Source of the DNA: Deltaproteobacteria bacterium
Lineage (GTDB): Bacteria > Myxococcota_A > UBA9160 > UBA4427
Length of the DNA stretch: 64,000 bases
Direction of reading: 5' to 3'
Assembly: GCA_029261835.1 (NCBI GenBank)
Contig: JAJDAO010000026.1
Coordinates: 324,666-388,665 of the forward strand
Shown: in pieces, positions 29,378-40,057 of the stretch
Layout of the letters: each line of letters opens with the position of its first letter
Numbering within the stretch: position 1 is the stretch's first letter
Notes under the pieces: generated by a model
What the model saw: only the letters and a program-made list of their open reading frames with translations
The model's database searches: none
Told to the model about the DNA's origin: nothing
Position numbers and translations under genes: made by a program

Positions 29378-30229
29378 TTGAGTGCCGCAGCCAGAGGGGG
29401 CAGAGCCGGGCGTGGCTGGCGTAGCTCTGCGGTTCTGGGGTTGGCCCACTTGCTGGCGGGTCTCGCGATCGTCGCCGGCTGGCGAAATCGAGAAGAGCGC
29501 TACCTGCTGCCCGATCAGGGGCTCGGATACCTGCTGGGCATCATCGGCCTTCTGATGATGCTCCTCCTCCTCCTCTATTCCGCACGCAAGCGCATCTCCT
29601 TCATGCGCTACTGGGGCCGCATCTCAATCTGGTTCCAGGTGCACATGATCCTCGGACTGGCCGGTCCCGTGGCGATTCTCTTCCATGCCAACTTCCGGCT
29701 GGGCTCGAGCAACAGCAACATCGCGCTTGGGTGCGCGCTGCTGGTGTCGGCCAGCGGGGTGGTGGGCAGGCTGATTCACGGCCGGCTCCACCACTACCTC
29801 AGCGGCCGCCGTCAGACACTGGCCGACGTCAGGGAGGAGCTCGAGTCGCGCCGCCAAGAGGCGCTCCGGGACTACGCGTCCGAGAAGCTCGCCAATTGTG
29901 TGCGCGGCCTCGAAGAGCGGATCTTGGCTCCAGACCGTGGCCTGCTGGGCGAGCTTCGCAGCTACGCCCGCCTCGGCCGCCACTGCCGGCGGACCACGGC
30001 TGAAGCCAGACGCTGCCTACGCCTCGCAGCCCGGGAGGCCGGTGTGGGGCGAGCGAAGATCCGCCGAGCCGAGCGGGCCGTGAAGGCGCATGTGCGCGCC
30101 GTTCGCCGCGTTGCGGCCTTCACCCTCTACGAACGCATCTTCGGTCTCTGGCATGCCGCACACCTGCCTCTCACCTTTCTCTTGTTCGCGGCGGCTGCGG
30201 TCCACGTCACCGCGGTGCACATGTACTGA
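29378..30229 (+). CDS. b-type diheme cytochrome-like membrane protein
   Basis: A roughly 283-aa integral membrane protein with five or six helices and a charged cytoplasmic insert at about 145-245 (Arg/Glu-rich, coiled-coil-like). Histidines fall in the spacing of transmembrane heme ligation. FQVHMILGLAGPVAILFHAN has two His 14 residues apart in one helix; the last helix has HAAHLPLTFLLFAAAAVH followed by another His. This suggests a diheme b-type quinol-oxidising subunit. A TTG at 29378 with GAGGAG nine bases upstream is chosen over a GTG at 29351. The stop overlaps the next cytochrome gene's ATG by one base, so the proteins are probably made together. Confidence 0.7.
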   Translation: MSAAARGGRAGRGWRSSAVLGLAHLLAGLAIVAGWRNREERYLLPDQGLGYLLGIIGLLMMLLLLLYSARKRISFMRYWGRISIWFQVHMILGLAGPVAILFHANFRLGSSNSNIALGCALLVSASGVVGRLIHGRLHHYLSGRRQTLADVREELESRRQEALRDYASEKLANCVRGLEERILAPDRGLLGELRSYARLGRHCRRTTAEARRCLRLAAREAGVGRAKIRRAERAVKAHVRAVRRVAAFTLYERIFGLWHAAHLPLTFLLFAAAAVHVTAVHMY

Positions 30230-31827
30230 TGGCCTGCCTGACTCGAAGCGACATCCACCGGGCAGTGCGCAATGCCGGCGCAATGCTGGCTGGCCTCTGG
30301 CTGGCGCTCGGAACGGCGGCGCCAGCGGTGGCGATCGACCTTGGGACGCTCGTCATGCCCGGCAAAGTCATCGAGGGACACGCCGACGTAGAGACGGAAT
30401 GCTCGCGTTGCCACCGCGCCTTCGACTCCTCCGCACAGGACGGGCTCTGCCTGGATTGCCACCCGAAGGTGGAGGGCGACTTCACGGCTCGCGAAGGCCT
30501 GCACGGCCGCGCGGTGCGGGGCTCGGCATCACCCTGCCGCACCTGCCACAGCGATCATCTGGGGCGCGATGCCGACATCGTCGGACTCGACCCGGAGACA
30601 TTCGATCATCGGCGTACCGATTTCGCGCTGCTCGGAGCGCACCTACGGCTCGGCTGCTCGGCGTGTCACTCCGACGGCCACAAGCACCGCGAAGCGCCGA
30701 GCGACTGCCTCTCGTGCCACCGCCGCGACGATCCGCACCGCAGCCGGCTCGGTGAAGACTGCGAGAAATGCCATGTGGCGACCACCTGGCGCGAGGCCCG
30801 CTTCGATCACTCGAAGCTGAAGTTCCAGCTGGACGGTGGGCACGCGGGTCTGGACTGCGCACTCTGCCATCCCGCCGAGCGGTATGCCGATACGCCGATC
30901 GAGTGCAATGCCTGTCATCGCTTGAACGATGTTCACCGCGGTCGCTTCGGCACTCGATGCGAGCAGTGCCACTCGTCACAGTCGTGGACGAAGGCGGGCT
31001 TCGACCACGCAAAGAAGACGAAGTTCGCGCTACTTGGCAAACATCAGCAGCTCGCGTGCAAGCGCTGCCACACGCCGCTGCAGCCCGAGGCGAAGCTCGA
31101 CATGCGCTGTGTCTCCTGCCACCGGGCGGACGACGATCACGAAGGCGCATTGGGCGGCGCGTGTGATTCGTGTCACCGAGCCGAGGGCTGGAGACGGACG
31201 ACATTCGATCATCGTAGAGACGCGAAGCTCGCACTCGAGGGCGCGCATGAGAAGCTGCCCTGTGCTGTTTGTCACCAAGGCGTGTTCCAGGAGAAGCGGA
31301 AGAAGAGGGACTGTGTGGCCTGCCATATCGACGACGACGCGCACCACGGGCAGCAGGGCAAGCGCTGTGGCGACTGTCATCAGCAGCGTAGCTGGCTGAC
31401 GGAGGTTGCTTTCGACCACGACGTCAGCAGCTTTCCGCTACTGGGTCTTCACGCGGTTGCGATCTGCGAGGACTGCCACGAGGGCGCCACCTTCAGGGAC
31501 ACTTCGGAGCGCTGCGTCGATTGCCACCGCGGGCGCGACGTTCACGAAGGACGGCTCGCGTCCGGTTGTGGGCTCTGCCACAACCCCAATGGCTGGCGGC
31601 TGTGGTATTTCGATCATCGGCGGCAGACTGACTATCCGCTGCGCGGTGCCCATCGGGATCTCAACTGCCTCGACTGCCATCGAACAGCAGTGCGGGACAA
31701 GGTGCAGCTGTCGAAGAACTGCGAGAGTTGCCACTCACTCGACGACCCACACCGCGGCTCCTTCGGGGCCCGCTGCGACGATTGCCACCGGGAGACGCGG
31801 TGGAAGGAAGTACGGCTGAGGCGCTGA
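30229..31827 (+). CDS. exported 21-heme c-type cytochrome
   Basis: A 532-aa protein with an N-terminal signal peptide (hydrophobic core about 15-35, cleavage near APAVA) and 21 CxxCH heme-attachment motifs, about one per 24 residues. After an N-terminal triplet the hemes come in six units of about 67 residues, each with three CxxCH motifs plus an FDH and a GxH histidine that can serve as distal ligands. This is the doubled-CxxCH/cytochrome c7-like style of periplasmic electron wires. No catalytic domain is visible. It is translationally coupled to the b-type cytochrome gene and followed 2 bp later by a second multiheme gene. Confidence 0.93.
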   Translation: MACLTRSDIHRAVRNAGAMLAGLWLALGTAAPAVAIDLGTLVMPGKVIEGHADVETECSRCHRAFDSSAQDGLCLDCHPKVEGDFTAREGLHGRAVRGSASPCRTCHSDHLGRDADIVGLDPETFDHRRTDFALLGAHLRLGCSACHSDGHKHREAPSDCLSCHRRDDPHRSRLGEDCEKCHVATTWREARFDHSKLKFQLDGGHAGLDCALCHPAERYADTPIECNACHRLNDVHRGRFGTRCEQCHSSQSWTKAGFDHAKKTKFALLGKHQQLACKRCHTPLQPEAKLDMRCVSCHRADDDHEGALGGACDSCHRAEGWRRTTFDHRRDAKLALEGAHEKLPCAVCHQGVFQEKRKKRDCVACHIDDDAHHGQQGKRCGDCHQQRSWLTEVAFDHDVSSFPLLGLHAVAICEDCHEGATFRDTSERCVDCHRGRDVHEGRLASGCGLCHNPNGWRLWYFDHRRQTDYPLRGAHRDLNCLDCHRTAVRDKVQLSKNCESCHSLDDPHRGSFGARCDDCHRETRWKEVRLRR

Positions 31828-31829
31828 CC

Positions 31830-33572
31830 ATGACCGATCGAAGAAGCTCAAGTGCGACACCCCGTGCAGCGATCTGGCTGGCCGTGATGGGCTTGCTCCT
31901 GGCCAGCGCGAAACTGGCCGGGGCCCAGCCGACGCCCGATCTGGATCACTTTCGCACTCGATTCCCGCTGGTGGGCGCACACGAGCGGGTGGCGTGCGAC
32001 CAATGCCACCTGGGTACCACCTTTCGCGGTACACCCACCCGCTGCGCCGCTTGCCACGATGGCACGGGCACCTTTGCGCAGTCGGGCAAGAACCAACGGC
32101 ATATTCGCAGCAGCAATGCCTGCGACGACTGCCATCTGATGCGTGGCTGGGTGCCGTCTCGCATGGACCACGGAGCGGTACTGGGTGGCTGCAGCTCTTG
32201 CCACGACGGCGTTCAGGCCCAAGGCAAGCACCTACAACACCCACGAAGTTCAAACCGCTGCGAGGACTGCCATCGCACGACATCCTGGCTGGGTGCTCGC
32301 TTCGACCACGCGGACGTTACGGCGGGCTGCTTCACGTGTCACAACGATGTGACGGCGCGAGGCAAGTCCGGCGATCACGTCGTGAGCTCGAACGAGTGCG
32401 AGATCTGTCACAATACGCGCAACTGGTCGAACGTCATCTTCGATCACGACAGCGTGACCGGTGCCTGCTCGAGTTGTCACAACGACTCAATCGCTCGCGG
32501 CAAGCCCGGCAATCATATTGCAAGCGCCAACGACTGTGAGATATGCCATAGCAACCGCGACTGGTTGGATATTCACTTCGACCACGATAGTGTGAGTGGC
32601 TCTTGTTCGAGCTGTCACAACGACGCGATTGCGCCGGGTAAGCCAGGCGATCACATCGTAAGCGCCAACGACTGTGAGATATGCCACACCAACCGCAACT
32701 GGCTGGATATTCACTTCGACCACGCCAGTGTGAGCGGCGCCTGTTCGAGCTGTCACAACGATGCGATTGCGCCCGGCAAGCCGGGTGGCCACATTGTGAG
32801 TTCGAATGATTGCGAGCTCTGCCATAGCAACCGCAGCTGGCTCGACATTCAGTTCGACCATACGGGTGTGACGGGCACCTGTTCGAGCTGCCACAATGAC
32901 TCGACGGCGCGTGGTAAGCCCGGTGGTCACATCGTGAGTTCGAACGAGTGCGATCTCTGCCACACGACCCGCAATTGGCTGGACATCCAGTTCGACCACG
33001 CGGGCGCCACGGGCACTTGCTCGAGCTGTCACAACGACTCGATCGCTCGCGGCAAGCCGGGCGGTCACATCGTGAGTTCAACTGATTGCGAACTCTGCCA
33101 CACGAACCGCAACTGGCTCGACATCAGTTTCGACCATTCGGCTGTCTCGGGTTCGTGTTCGAGCTGTCACAATGGCGTCAGCGCGACCGGAACGCCCAAC
33201 GGGCATCCCATCTCCTCGCTGGAATGCGACCATTGCCACAACCAGACAGCCTGGCGCACGGTCCGGTTCAGCCACAGCTCACCCAATTACCCGGGCGATC
33301 ACGCGGGTGGTCTGAGTTGCAGCGCCTGCCACCAGGGCAGCTGGACGCCGGCGCGCTGGTCGTCGCCCAGCTATCAGCCGGACTGTGGCGGCTGCCACGC
33401 CAGAGATTTCGAGCCGGATGAGCACAAGAAGACCGAGAGTCCGACGATCTTCTACACGGCGAGCGAGCTGCGTGATTGCTCGGGCAGCTGCCACCGCTAC
33501 ACCAACTCCAGCTTCACCACGATAGAAAAGAGACGCAGTGGCGAGCACCGGGCCAGTGGTGGTGGCTGGTAG
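31830..33572 (+). CDS. exported multiheme c-type cytochrome (21 CxxCH plus one CxxxCH)
   Basis: A 580-aa protein with a signal peptide (core WLAVMGLLLASAKLAGAQ). It has 21 CxxCH motifs and a final CSGSCH that fits the rarer CxxxCH heme site. From heme 4 on the chain is built of near-identical 46-residue, two-heme repeats of the pattern CSSCHND-x-GHIVSS-x-CELCH-x-FDH; each has spare histidines (GxH, FDH) for bis-His ligation. The sequence differs from the preceding cytochrome, so the two are not a simple duplication. It probably forms a long extended heme wire in the periplasm or outside the cell. It converges on selB with 13 bp between stops. Confidence 0.93.
   Translation: MTDRRSSSATPRAAIWLAVMGLLLASAKLAGAQPTPDLDHFRTRFPLVGAHERVACDQCHLGTTFRGTPTRCAACHDGTGTFAQSGKNQRHIRSSNACDDCHLMRGWVPSRMDHGAVLGGCSSCHDGVQAQGKHLQHPRSSNRCEDCHRTTSWLGARFDHADVTAGCFTCHNDVTARGKSGDHVVSSNECEICHNTRNWSNVIFDHDSVTGACSSCHNDSIARGKPGNHIASANDCEICHSNRDWLDIHFDHDSVSGSCSSCHNDAIAPGKPGDHIVSANDCEICHTNRNWLDIHFDHASVSGACSSCHNDAIAPGKPGGHIVSSNDCELCHSNRSWLDIQFDHTGVTGTCSSCHNDSTARGKPGGHIVSSNECDLCHTTRNWLDIQFDHAGATGTCSSCHNDSIARGKPGGHIVSSTDCELCHTNRNWLDISFDHSAVSGSCSSCHNGVSATGTPNGHPISSLECDHCHNQTAWRTVRFSHSSPNYPGDHAGGLSCSACHQGSWTPARWSSPSYQPDCGGCHARDFEPDEHKKTESPTIFYTASELRDCSGSCHRYTNSSFTTIEKRRSGEHRASGGGW
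32190..33155 (+). repeat. seven tandem 138-bp repeats inside the multiheme cytochrome gene
   Basis: Unit starts fall at 32190, 32328, 32466, 32604, 32742, 32880 and 33018, with a partial unit from 33156. Spacing is exactly 138 bp with no indels. The third to seventh units are most alike at DNA level (shared GAGCTGTCACAACGA-type blocks), while the first two are more diverged. Each unit encodes two hemes. Confidence 0.9.
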
Positions 33573-33585
33573 GGGCCGACTCGGC

Positions 33586-35541
<1,956 letters not shown>

Positions 35542-35559
35542 GGGCGATCCATCAGCTCG

Positions 35560-36834
35560 TCAACGTGAGCCGATTGAGTCGCGTCCCATGTAGGGCACGA
35601 GGGCCGCGGGGATGGCGACACTGCCGTCGGCGCGCTGGTGGGTTTCGAGCAGTGCGAGGATTGCCCGGGCATTGGAGATGGCCGTCCCGTTCAAGGTGTG
35701 GACGAATTCGTTCTTCTTGCTCCCCGCTCGTCGGAAGCGGGTCTTGAGGCGCCGCGCCTGGAAATCGGTGCAGTTGGAAGTGCTGGTGACCTCACCCCAG
35801 CTCCCCCCCTCACCCCGGCCCGGCATCCATACCTCGAGGTCGTACTTGCGGTAAGCGGGCGCACCGAGGTCGCCGCTCGCGATATCGATCACGCGATAGG
35901 GCAGCTCGAGGGCACTGAAGATGTGTTCCTCGATGCGGCGCAGGTCCGCGTGCTGTGCCTCCGAATCTTCGGGTCGGCACAGGACGAACATCTCGGTCTT
36001 GGTGAACTGGTGGACCCGGTAGAGCCCTCGGCTCTCACGGCCATGGGCGCCCGCCTCCGTGCGGAAGCAGTGAGAGACGCCCGCCAGCCGAATCGGCAGC
36101 TCAGCTTCGTCGATGATCTTGTCGAGGTACATGCCGCCGAGTGTGATCTCCGCGGTCCCAACGAGACAGAGGTCGTGGTTCGCGAGCGAGTAGATTTGCG
36201 TCTCTTCACCGCGCGGATTGAAGCCGAGCCCCATCACGACCGCCGGGCGCGCGAGATCTGGCGTGACGATCGGCGTGAAGCTCTCTTCCATCACGATGTC
36301 GAGAGCGAAGCGCTGCAGCGCTACGTCGAGCAGTGCCGCTTCATTCTTCAAGTAGTAGAACTTCTGCCCCGCCACCGCGGCCCCGCTCTCGAAATCGACC
36401 AGATCGTGCTTCTCGCACAGCGTGAGGTGATCGAGAAGCTCGAAGTCTCGCTGCGGAATCGCACTCTGCTCGAGGACCCGGTAGTCGTCTTCGCCTCCGA
36501 CCGGCACGTCGGCGTGGATGAAATTGGGAAGCGCCATGAGGCTGGCTTCGAGACTCTGTTGCAGCGCCCGCAAACGCTCCTCGATGGCGGCGACCTGCTG
36601 CTTGAGCTGCCGACCCTTCTCGACGTGGGCCTCTCGCTCCGTGGGCTCCAGCTTGCGCTTGCCCGCTGCCTGGTGCTCGTTGCGGCGTCGGTTGACTTCG
36701 TTGAGCTCGGTCAGCAGCGCGTTGACCCGCTCTTGCTCGGCGATGGTGGCATCGACATCCGCGGCGATCTTCCGCTTGCGGCAGCTCTCGACGATCTCAT
36801 CACGTCGGCTGGCGAGGTTGCGCGGGTCGAGCAT
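35560..36834 (-). CDS. serS: seryl-tRNA synthetase
   Basis: A 424-aa class II synthetase. The N-terminal coiled-coil arm (about 25-105, Lys/Glu/Gln-rich) grips the long variable arm of tRNA-Ser. The catalytic core has motif 2 [17 protein letters not shown] and the motif 3 region near the C terminus ([17 protein letters not shown]). MLDPRNLA at 36834 matches the usual SerRS start; an upstream in-frame GTG at 36852 would add six residues. Upstream by 65 bp is an unknown gene on the same strand; downstream is selB. It charges the three tRNA-Ser species found at 44.5-45.0 kb and also tRNA-Sec. Confidence 0.97.
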   Translation of the reverse strand: MLDPRNLASRRDEIVESCRKRKIAADVDATIAEQERVNALLTELNEVNRRRNEHQAAGKRKLEPTEREAHVEKGRQLKQQVAAIEERLRALQQSLEASLMALPNFIHADVPVGGEDDYRVLEQSAIPQRDFELLDHLTLCEKHDLVDFESGAAVAGQKFYYLKNEAALLDVALQRFALDIVMEESFTPIVTPDLARPAVVMGLGFNPRGEETQIYSLANHDLCLVGTAEITLGGMYLDKIIDEAELPIRLAGVSHCFRTEAGAHGRESRGLYRVHQFTKTEMFVLCRPEDSEAQHADLRRIEEHIFSALELPYRVIDIASGDLGAPAYRKYDLEVWMPGRGEGGSWGEVTSTSNCTDFQARRLKTRFRRAGSKKNEFVHTLNGTAISNARAILALLETHQRADGSVAIPAALVPYMGRDSIGSR

Positions 36835-36899
36835 GGCGGGCAAGGGAAGCACAGTGCCGAGGTGTGCGCCATTGCGGCGCAGGGGCGGGCTGAAGCTCT

Positions 36900-38249
36900 T
36901 CAGGAAGCCGGGTCTTTGCCGTAAAGAGCTGGCGAGCCACTCAGGAACTTCATCCGCGTGCGGGCGAGCTGCCCCGCGCGCTCGCTCTGTCCCGTATTGC
37001 CGAGTGTGTCGATGGCCGACTGAAGCGCCTGATCGAGCTCGTGGACCCAGTCGGTCTCCATGCGGCGCGTGTCGATGTCGAGCTCGTGCAGCCGTTCGGA
37101 CAGCGCGGGAAGATCGCGCAGCGCCAATCCCACCACCACCGCTGCGCGTGTCAAGGTATTCCAGAGCTCGTTGCGCGGATTGAGCAGCGCCTCGACCTGC
37201 CCTTGATCGAGGGAGCCGAGATCGATGTTCTGGGCCACCCAGCCAGCCGCGTCCGCCTCCGGTCTGAGCCCCGTAAGACGCTCGCGCAGGGCTTCTTCCA
37301 GCGCCCGCACGCCGGCCGAAGCCAGGGCGGAGTCGGTGCTCGCGTCCGTGGGTTCGGCGACGGCGGAGTCGAGCCGCGAGAGTGCCTCCAGAGTTCGTTC
37401 GAGGACCTGATCCTTGGCATGCTCCAGCTCGATCAGCTCCCGGAAGCGGTTTTCGGCGGCGATGTTGTACGCCACCACGGCACGCAGCACATCGGGGTGG
37501 AAGAGATGCAGTCCGAGCTCTCCCTTGACCTCCCGCATGCGCTCGATGATCTCGTCCAGATTATCGAGCTCCAGCAGCTCGATTCTCGCCTGACGAAACA
37601 TGCTGGCGAGCGCCAGAGCGCGAGGGTCCGAGTTCTTCCCCCGCTCCTTGCAGAGGTGCAGGACGCCGGGGCTCACACTCATCGGATCTCTTCTCAGCGC
37701 CATGACGCCGTTGACGCTCTGCCGCGAGAGCAGCGTGATGAGGAAGTCGACCACGAATGGCGGGGACTGGCTTTGGATGGCGCCGCACTCTTCCAGGCAG
37801 AAGTCGAGCAGGGCCACCAGCTCGGCGCGAAAGCGACTGGCTAGTGAGGGCAGCGTCGAACGAAGCTGCATCAGGGGAGTGGACTCGATCATGTCGCGAA
37901 GTTGGTCGCTGAAGCGTTCGAGAGCCCGGTCGATGCCTTCGAGGTCGAATGTGCCGGCATCGATGTCCCCGTCGCTGTGGAAGTCCGGCGACCGCACCTG
38001 TTCGAGAAGCTTCTGAAGACGCTGAAGGATGTCCGAGCCCAGGTTGTTGGTCGGCAGGAGGTGTCGTTGGCGAACCGACGGCCGAAGCGCGCGCTCCACA
38101 CAGCGCAGGTTCGAGTAGCGTGTGACGCGCATTACCACGTCCGCCTCGTCGAGTCCCGCGACCGCCCCTGTCAGAAGTTCTTCCGTCACGTCACACCCCC
38201 ACCGCGCAGTGCTGCTCTCCAAGCGCAGCTTTCCAGGAATATCGGACAT
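36900..38249 (-). CDS. hypothetical largely helical cytoplasmic protein
   Basis: A 449-aa protein from ATG 38249. An in-frame GTG at 38189, preceded by GGTGGGGG, is an alternative start giving 429 aa. It is rich in Leu, Glu and Arg and predicted to be almost entirely helical, with no membrane segment and no recognised motif. Cysteines are few and scattered. Helical repeats such as IERMREVKGELGLHLFHPDV suggest a solenoid. It precedes serS-selB on the same strand, but 65 bp of spacing makes operon membership uncertain. I do not recognise the family. Confidence 0.7.
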   Translation of the reverse strand: MSDIPGKLRLESSTARWGCDVTEELLTGAVAGLDEADVVMRVTRYSNLRCVERALRPSVRQRHLLPTNNLGSDILQRLQKLLEQVRSPDFHSDGDIDAGTFDLEGIDRALERFSDQLRDMIESTPLMQLRSTLPSLASRFRAELVALLDFCLEECGAIQSQSPPFVVDFLITLLSRQSVNGVMALRRDPMSVSPGVLHLCKERGKNSDPRALALASMFRQARIELLELDNLDEIIERMREVKGELGLHLFHPDVLRAVVAYNIAAENRFRELIELEHAKDQVLERTLEALSRLDSAVAEPTDASTDSALASAGVRALEEALRERLTGLRPEADAAGWVAQNIDLGSLDQGQVEALLNPRNELWNTLTRAAVVVGLALRDLPALSERLHELDIDTRRMETDWVHELDQALQSAIDTLGNTGQSERAGQLARTRMKFLSGSPALYGKDPAS

Positions 38250-38454
38250 CCCTGGCTCGGTCTGAACCGCTGTGGACGGCAGCCTGCGCCCGCCGGGAGC
38301 CGAGATTGGCCGTGCCAGATAACCCGGCGTGACCGTCGGGAGAACGCGGGAGGTGCCGTCTCGGGCATTCCGGACGCCGCTTGCCGGGGAGGCGACGTTG
38401 GCCGCCAAAGCCAATATCATCGCTGCGAGTCGAGCAACCAGCGGGGGTCGTGTG

Positions 38455-39969
38455 GTGATCGTAGAGACGCGTAGTGGCCGAGTGGAGGGTTTCCAGGCAG
38501 CGGGTGTAGAGACTTTCCTGGGGATCCCGTTCGCGCAGCCGCCCGTCGGCAAGCTGCGTTTTTCCGCGCCGCGGCCCGAGGAGCCGTGGGCGGGTGTGCG
38601 CAAGGTCGTCGAATTCGGACCCAGTGCTCCACAGCCACCCCTGATGCTCCCGCTGCCCGGCATGGACGTGGGCGAGCAGGACGAGGATTGCCTCTATCTC
38701 AACATCTACACACCCGCCACCGACGACGCACGGCGGCCGGTGATGGTCTGGATTCACGGCGGCGGCTTCGTGATCGGATCCGGCTCACAGCCGATCTATC
38801 GCGGCGCCCCCCTGGCGCTTCGCGGCGATGTCGTCGTCGTAACAATCAACTACCGGCTCGGTCCGCTCGGCTTCATGTACCTCGGGGATCTCTGTCCCGA
38901 TCTCGAGGGGGCGGTGGGGAACGCCGGGCTGCGCGACCAGATCGCGGCGCTGCGGTGGGTGCACGAGAACATCGCCGCCTTCGGCGGAGATCCGGGCAAC
39001 GTGACCGTCTTCGGCGAGTCGGCTGGCGGCATGAGCGTGGGCACGCTGCTCGGAACACCGTCGGCGAGCGGGCTCTTCCAGAAGGCCATTCCCCAGAGCG
39101 GGGCCGCGCACAACGTCCACACGCGCGAGACCGCGACCCACGTGGCCGAGCGCTTTCTCGACAGCCTCGGCCTGGATCGCGGCGACGCAGCGACTCTGCT
39201 TGCGATTCCACCCGACAAGCTGCTCGACACGCAGCAGCAGACCGTGCTCAAGCTCGGAAGTTCGGTGGGGCTTCTCCCTTTCCAGCCGCTGGTGGACGGC
39301 GATCTGCTCGTCGAGCCGCCGCTCGAGGCCGTGCGAAAGGGCCAGGCCGCGGGAGTCCGTCTGCTGACCGGCACCACGCGCGATGAATGGCGTCTGTTCG
39401 GGATGCTCGACTCTGGCGTCGCCAAGCTCGACGAAGCACGGCTGCTCGGGCGGCTTGCCAAGCAGCTCTCGAGCGAGGATGCGGCACTCGTGATCGAGAC
39501 GTATCGCGAGGCCCGCCAGAGCAATCTCTCTAGCGCGGCGAGCGATCTCTTCTACGCCATCGAGACCGATCGCATCTTCCGCATTCCCGCCCTGCGGCTC
39601 GTCGAGGCGCAGCTCGTCCACGAGCCCGGCTGCTTCATGTATCGCTTCGACTGGGCATCGCCCTCGCTCGGTGGATCGCTGGGCGCCTGCCACGCGATCG
39701 AGCTTCCCTTCGTCTTCGGTCTGATCGGCGAGAAGGGCGCCGACCTCTTCGTCGGCGGCGGTCCCGAGGCGCAGCGGCTCAGCGAGATCGTGATGGACGC
39801 CTGGCTCTGCTTTGCGCGCGAAGGAGACCCCGGCCATTCGGGCCTGCTCGCCGGTCGCTGGCAGGCCTACGACGAGGTGGCGCGCAAGACCATGATCCTC
39901 GACCGCGAGTGCTCGCTCGAGCTCGACCCCGCCAGTGCCGAGCGCCACGTTTGGGAGGGGCTGCTGTAG
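38455..39969 (+). CDS. type-B carboxylesterase / lipase family hydrolase
   Basis: A 504-aa alpha/beta hydrolase that should cleave carboxylic esters. The oxyanion-hole motif is WIHGGGFVIGSG, the nucleophile elbow is FGESAGGMS with Ser189, and the catalytic His is in LGACHAIELPFVFG. There is no signal peptide from the chosen GTG (38455, GGGGG upstream); the open frame extends 126 bp upstream but with low-quality coding. Length and motifs match bacterial para-nitrobenzyl esterases. It is divergent from the unknown helical-protein gene, sharing about 200 bp of upstream region. Confidence 0.92.
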   Translation: MIVETRSGRVEGFQAAGVETFLGIPFAQPPVGKLRFSAPRPEEPWAGVRKVVEFGPSAPQPPLMLPLPGMDVGEQDEDCLYLNIYTPATDDARRPVMVWIHGGGFVIGSGSQPIYRGAPLALRGDVVVVTINYRLGPLGFMYLGDLCPDLEGAVGNAGLRDQIAALRWVHENIAAFGGDPGNVTVFGESAGGMSVGTLLGTPSASGLFQKAIPQSGAAHNVHTRETATHVAERFLDSLGLDRGDAATLLAIPPDKLLDTQQQTVLKLGSSVGLLPFQPLVDGDLLVEPPLEAVRKGQAAGVRLLTGTTRDEWRLFGMLDSGVAKLDEARLLGRLAKQLSSEDAALVIETYREARQSNLSSAASDLFYAIETDRIFRIPALRLVEAQLVHEPGCFMYRFDWASPSLGGSLGACHAIELPFVFGLIGEKGADLFVGGGPEAQRLSEIVMDAWLCFAREGDPGHSGLLAGRWQAYDEVARKTMILDRECSLELDPASAERHVWEGLL

Positions 39970-40057
39970 GGTCGCGCACGGCCTTGCGGGCTACGCTGAG
40001 ACGACGTGGGGAGAGCGTGCTGTCACAGCGAGATAGCTTCTAGGGGAGAGGTGCGAG

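Noticed and set aside
32190..33155. Regular 138-bp repeats as a possible CRISPR-like array
   Set aside because: Repeat and spacer are not distinct, the unit is a whole number of codons, and every unit encodes two heme motifs.
35638..36924. 428-aa open frame opposite serS
   Set aside because: Shadow of serS; no start signal or motifs.
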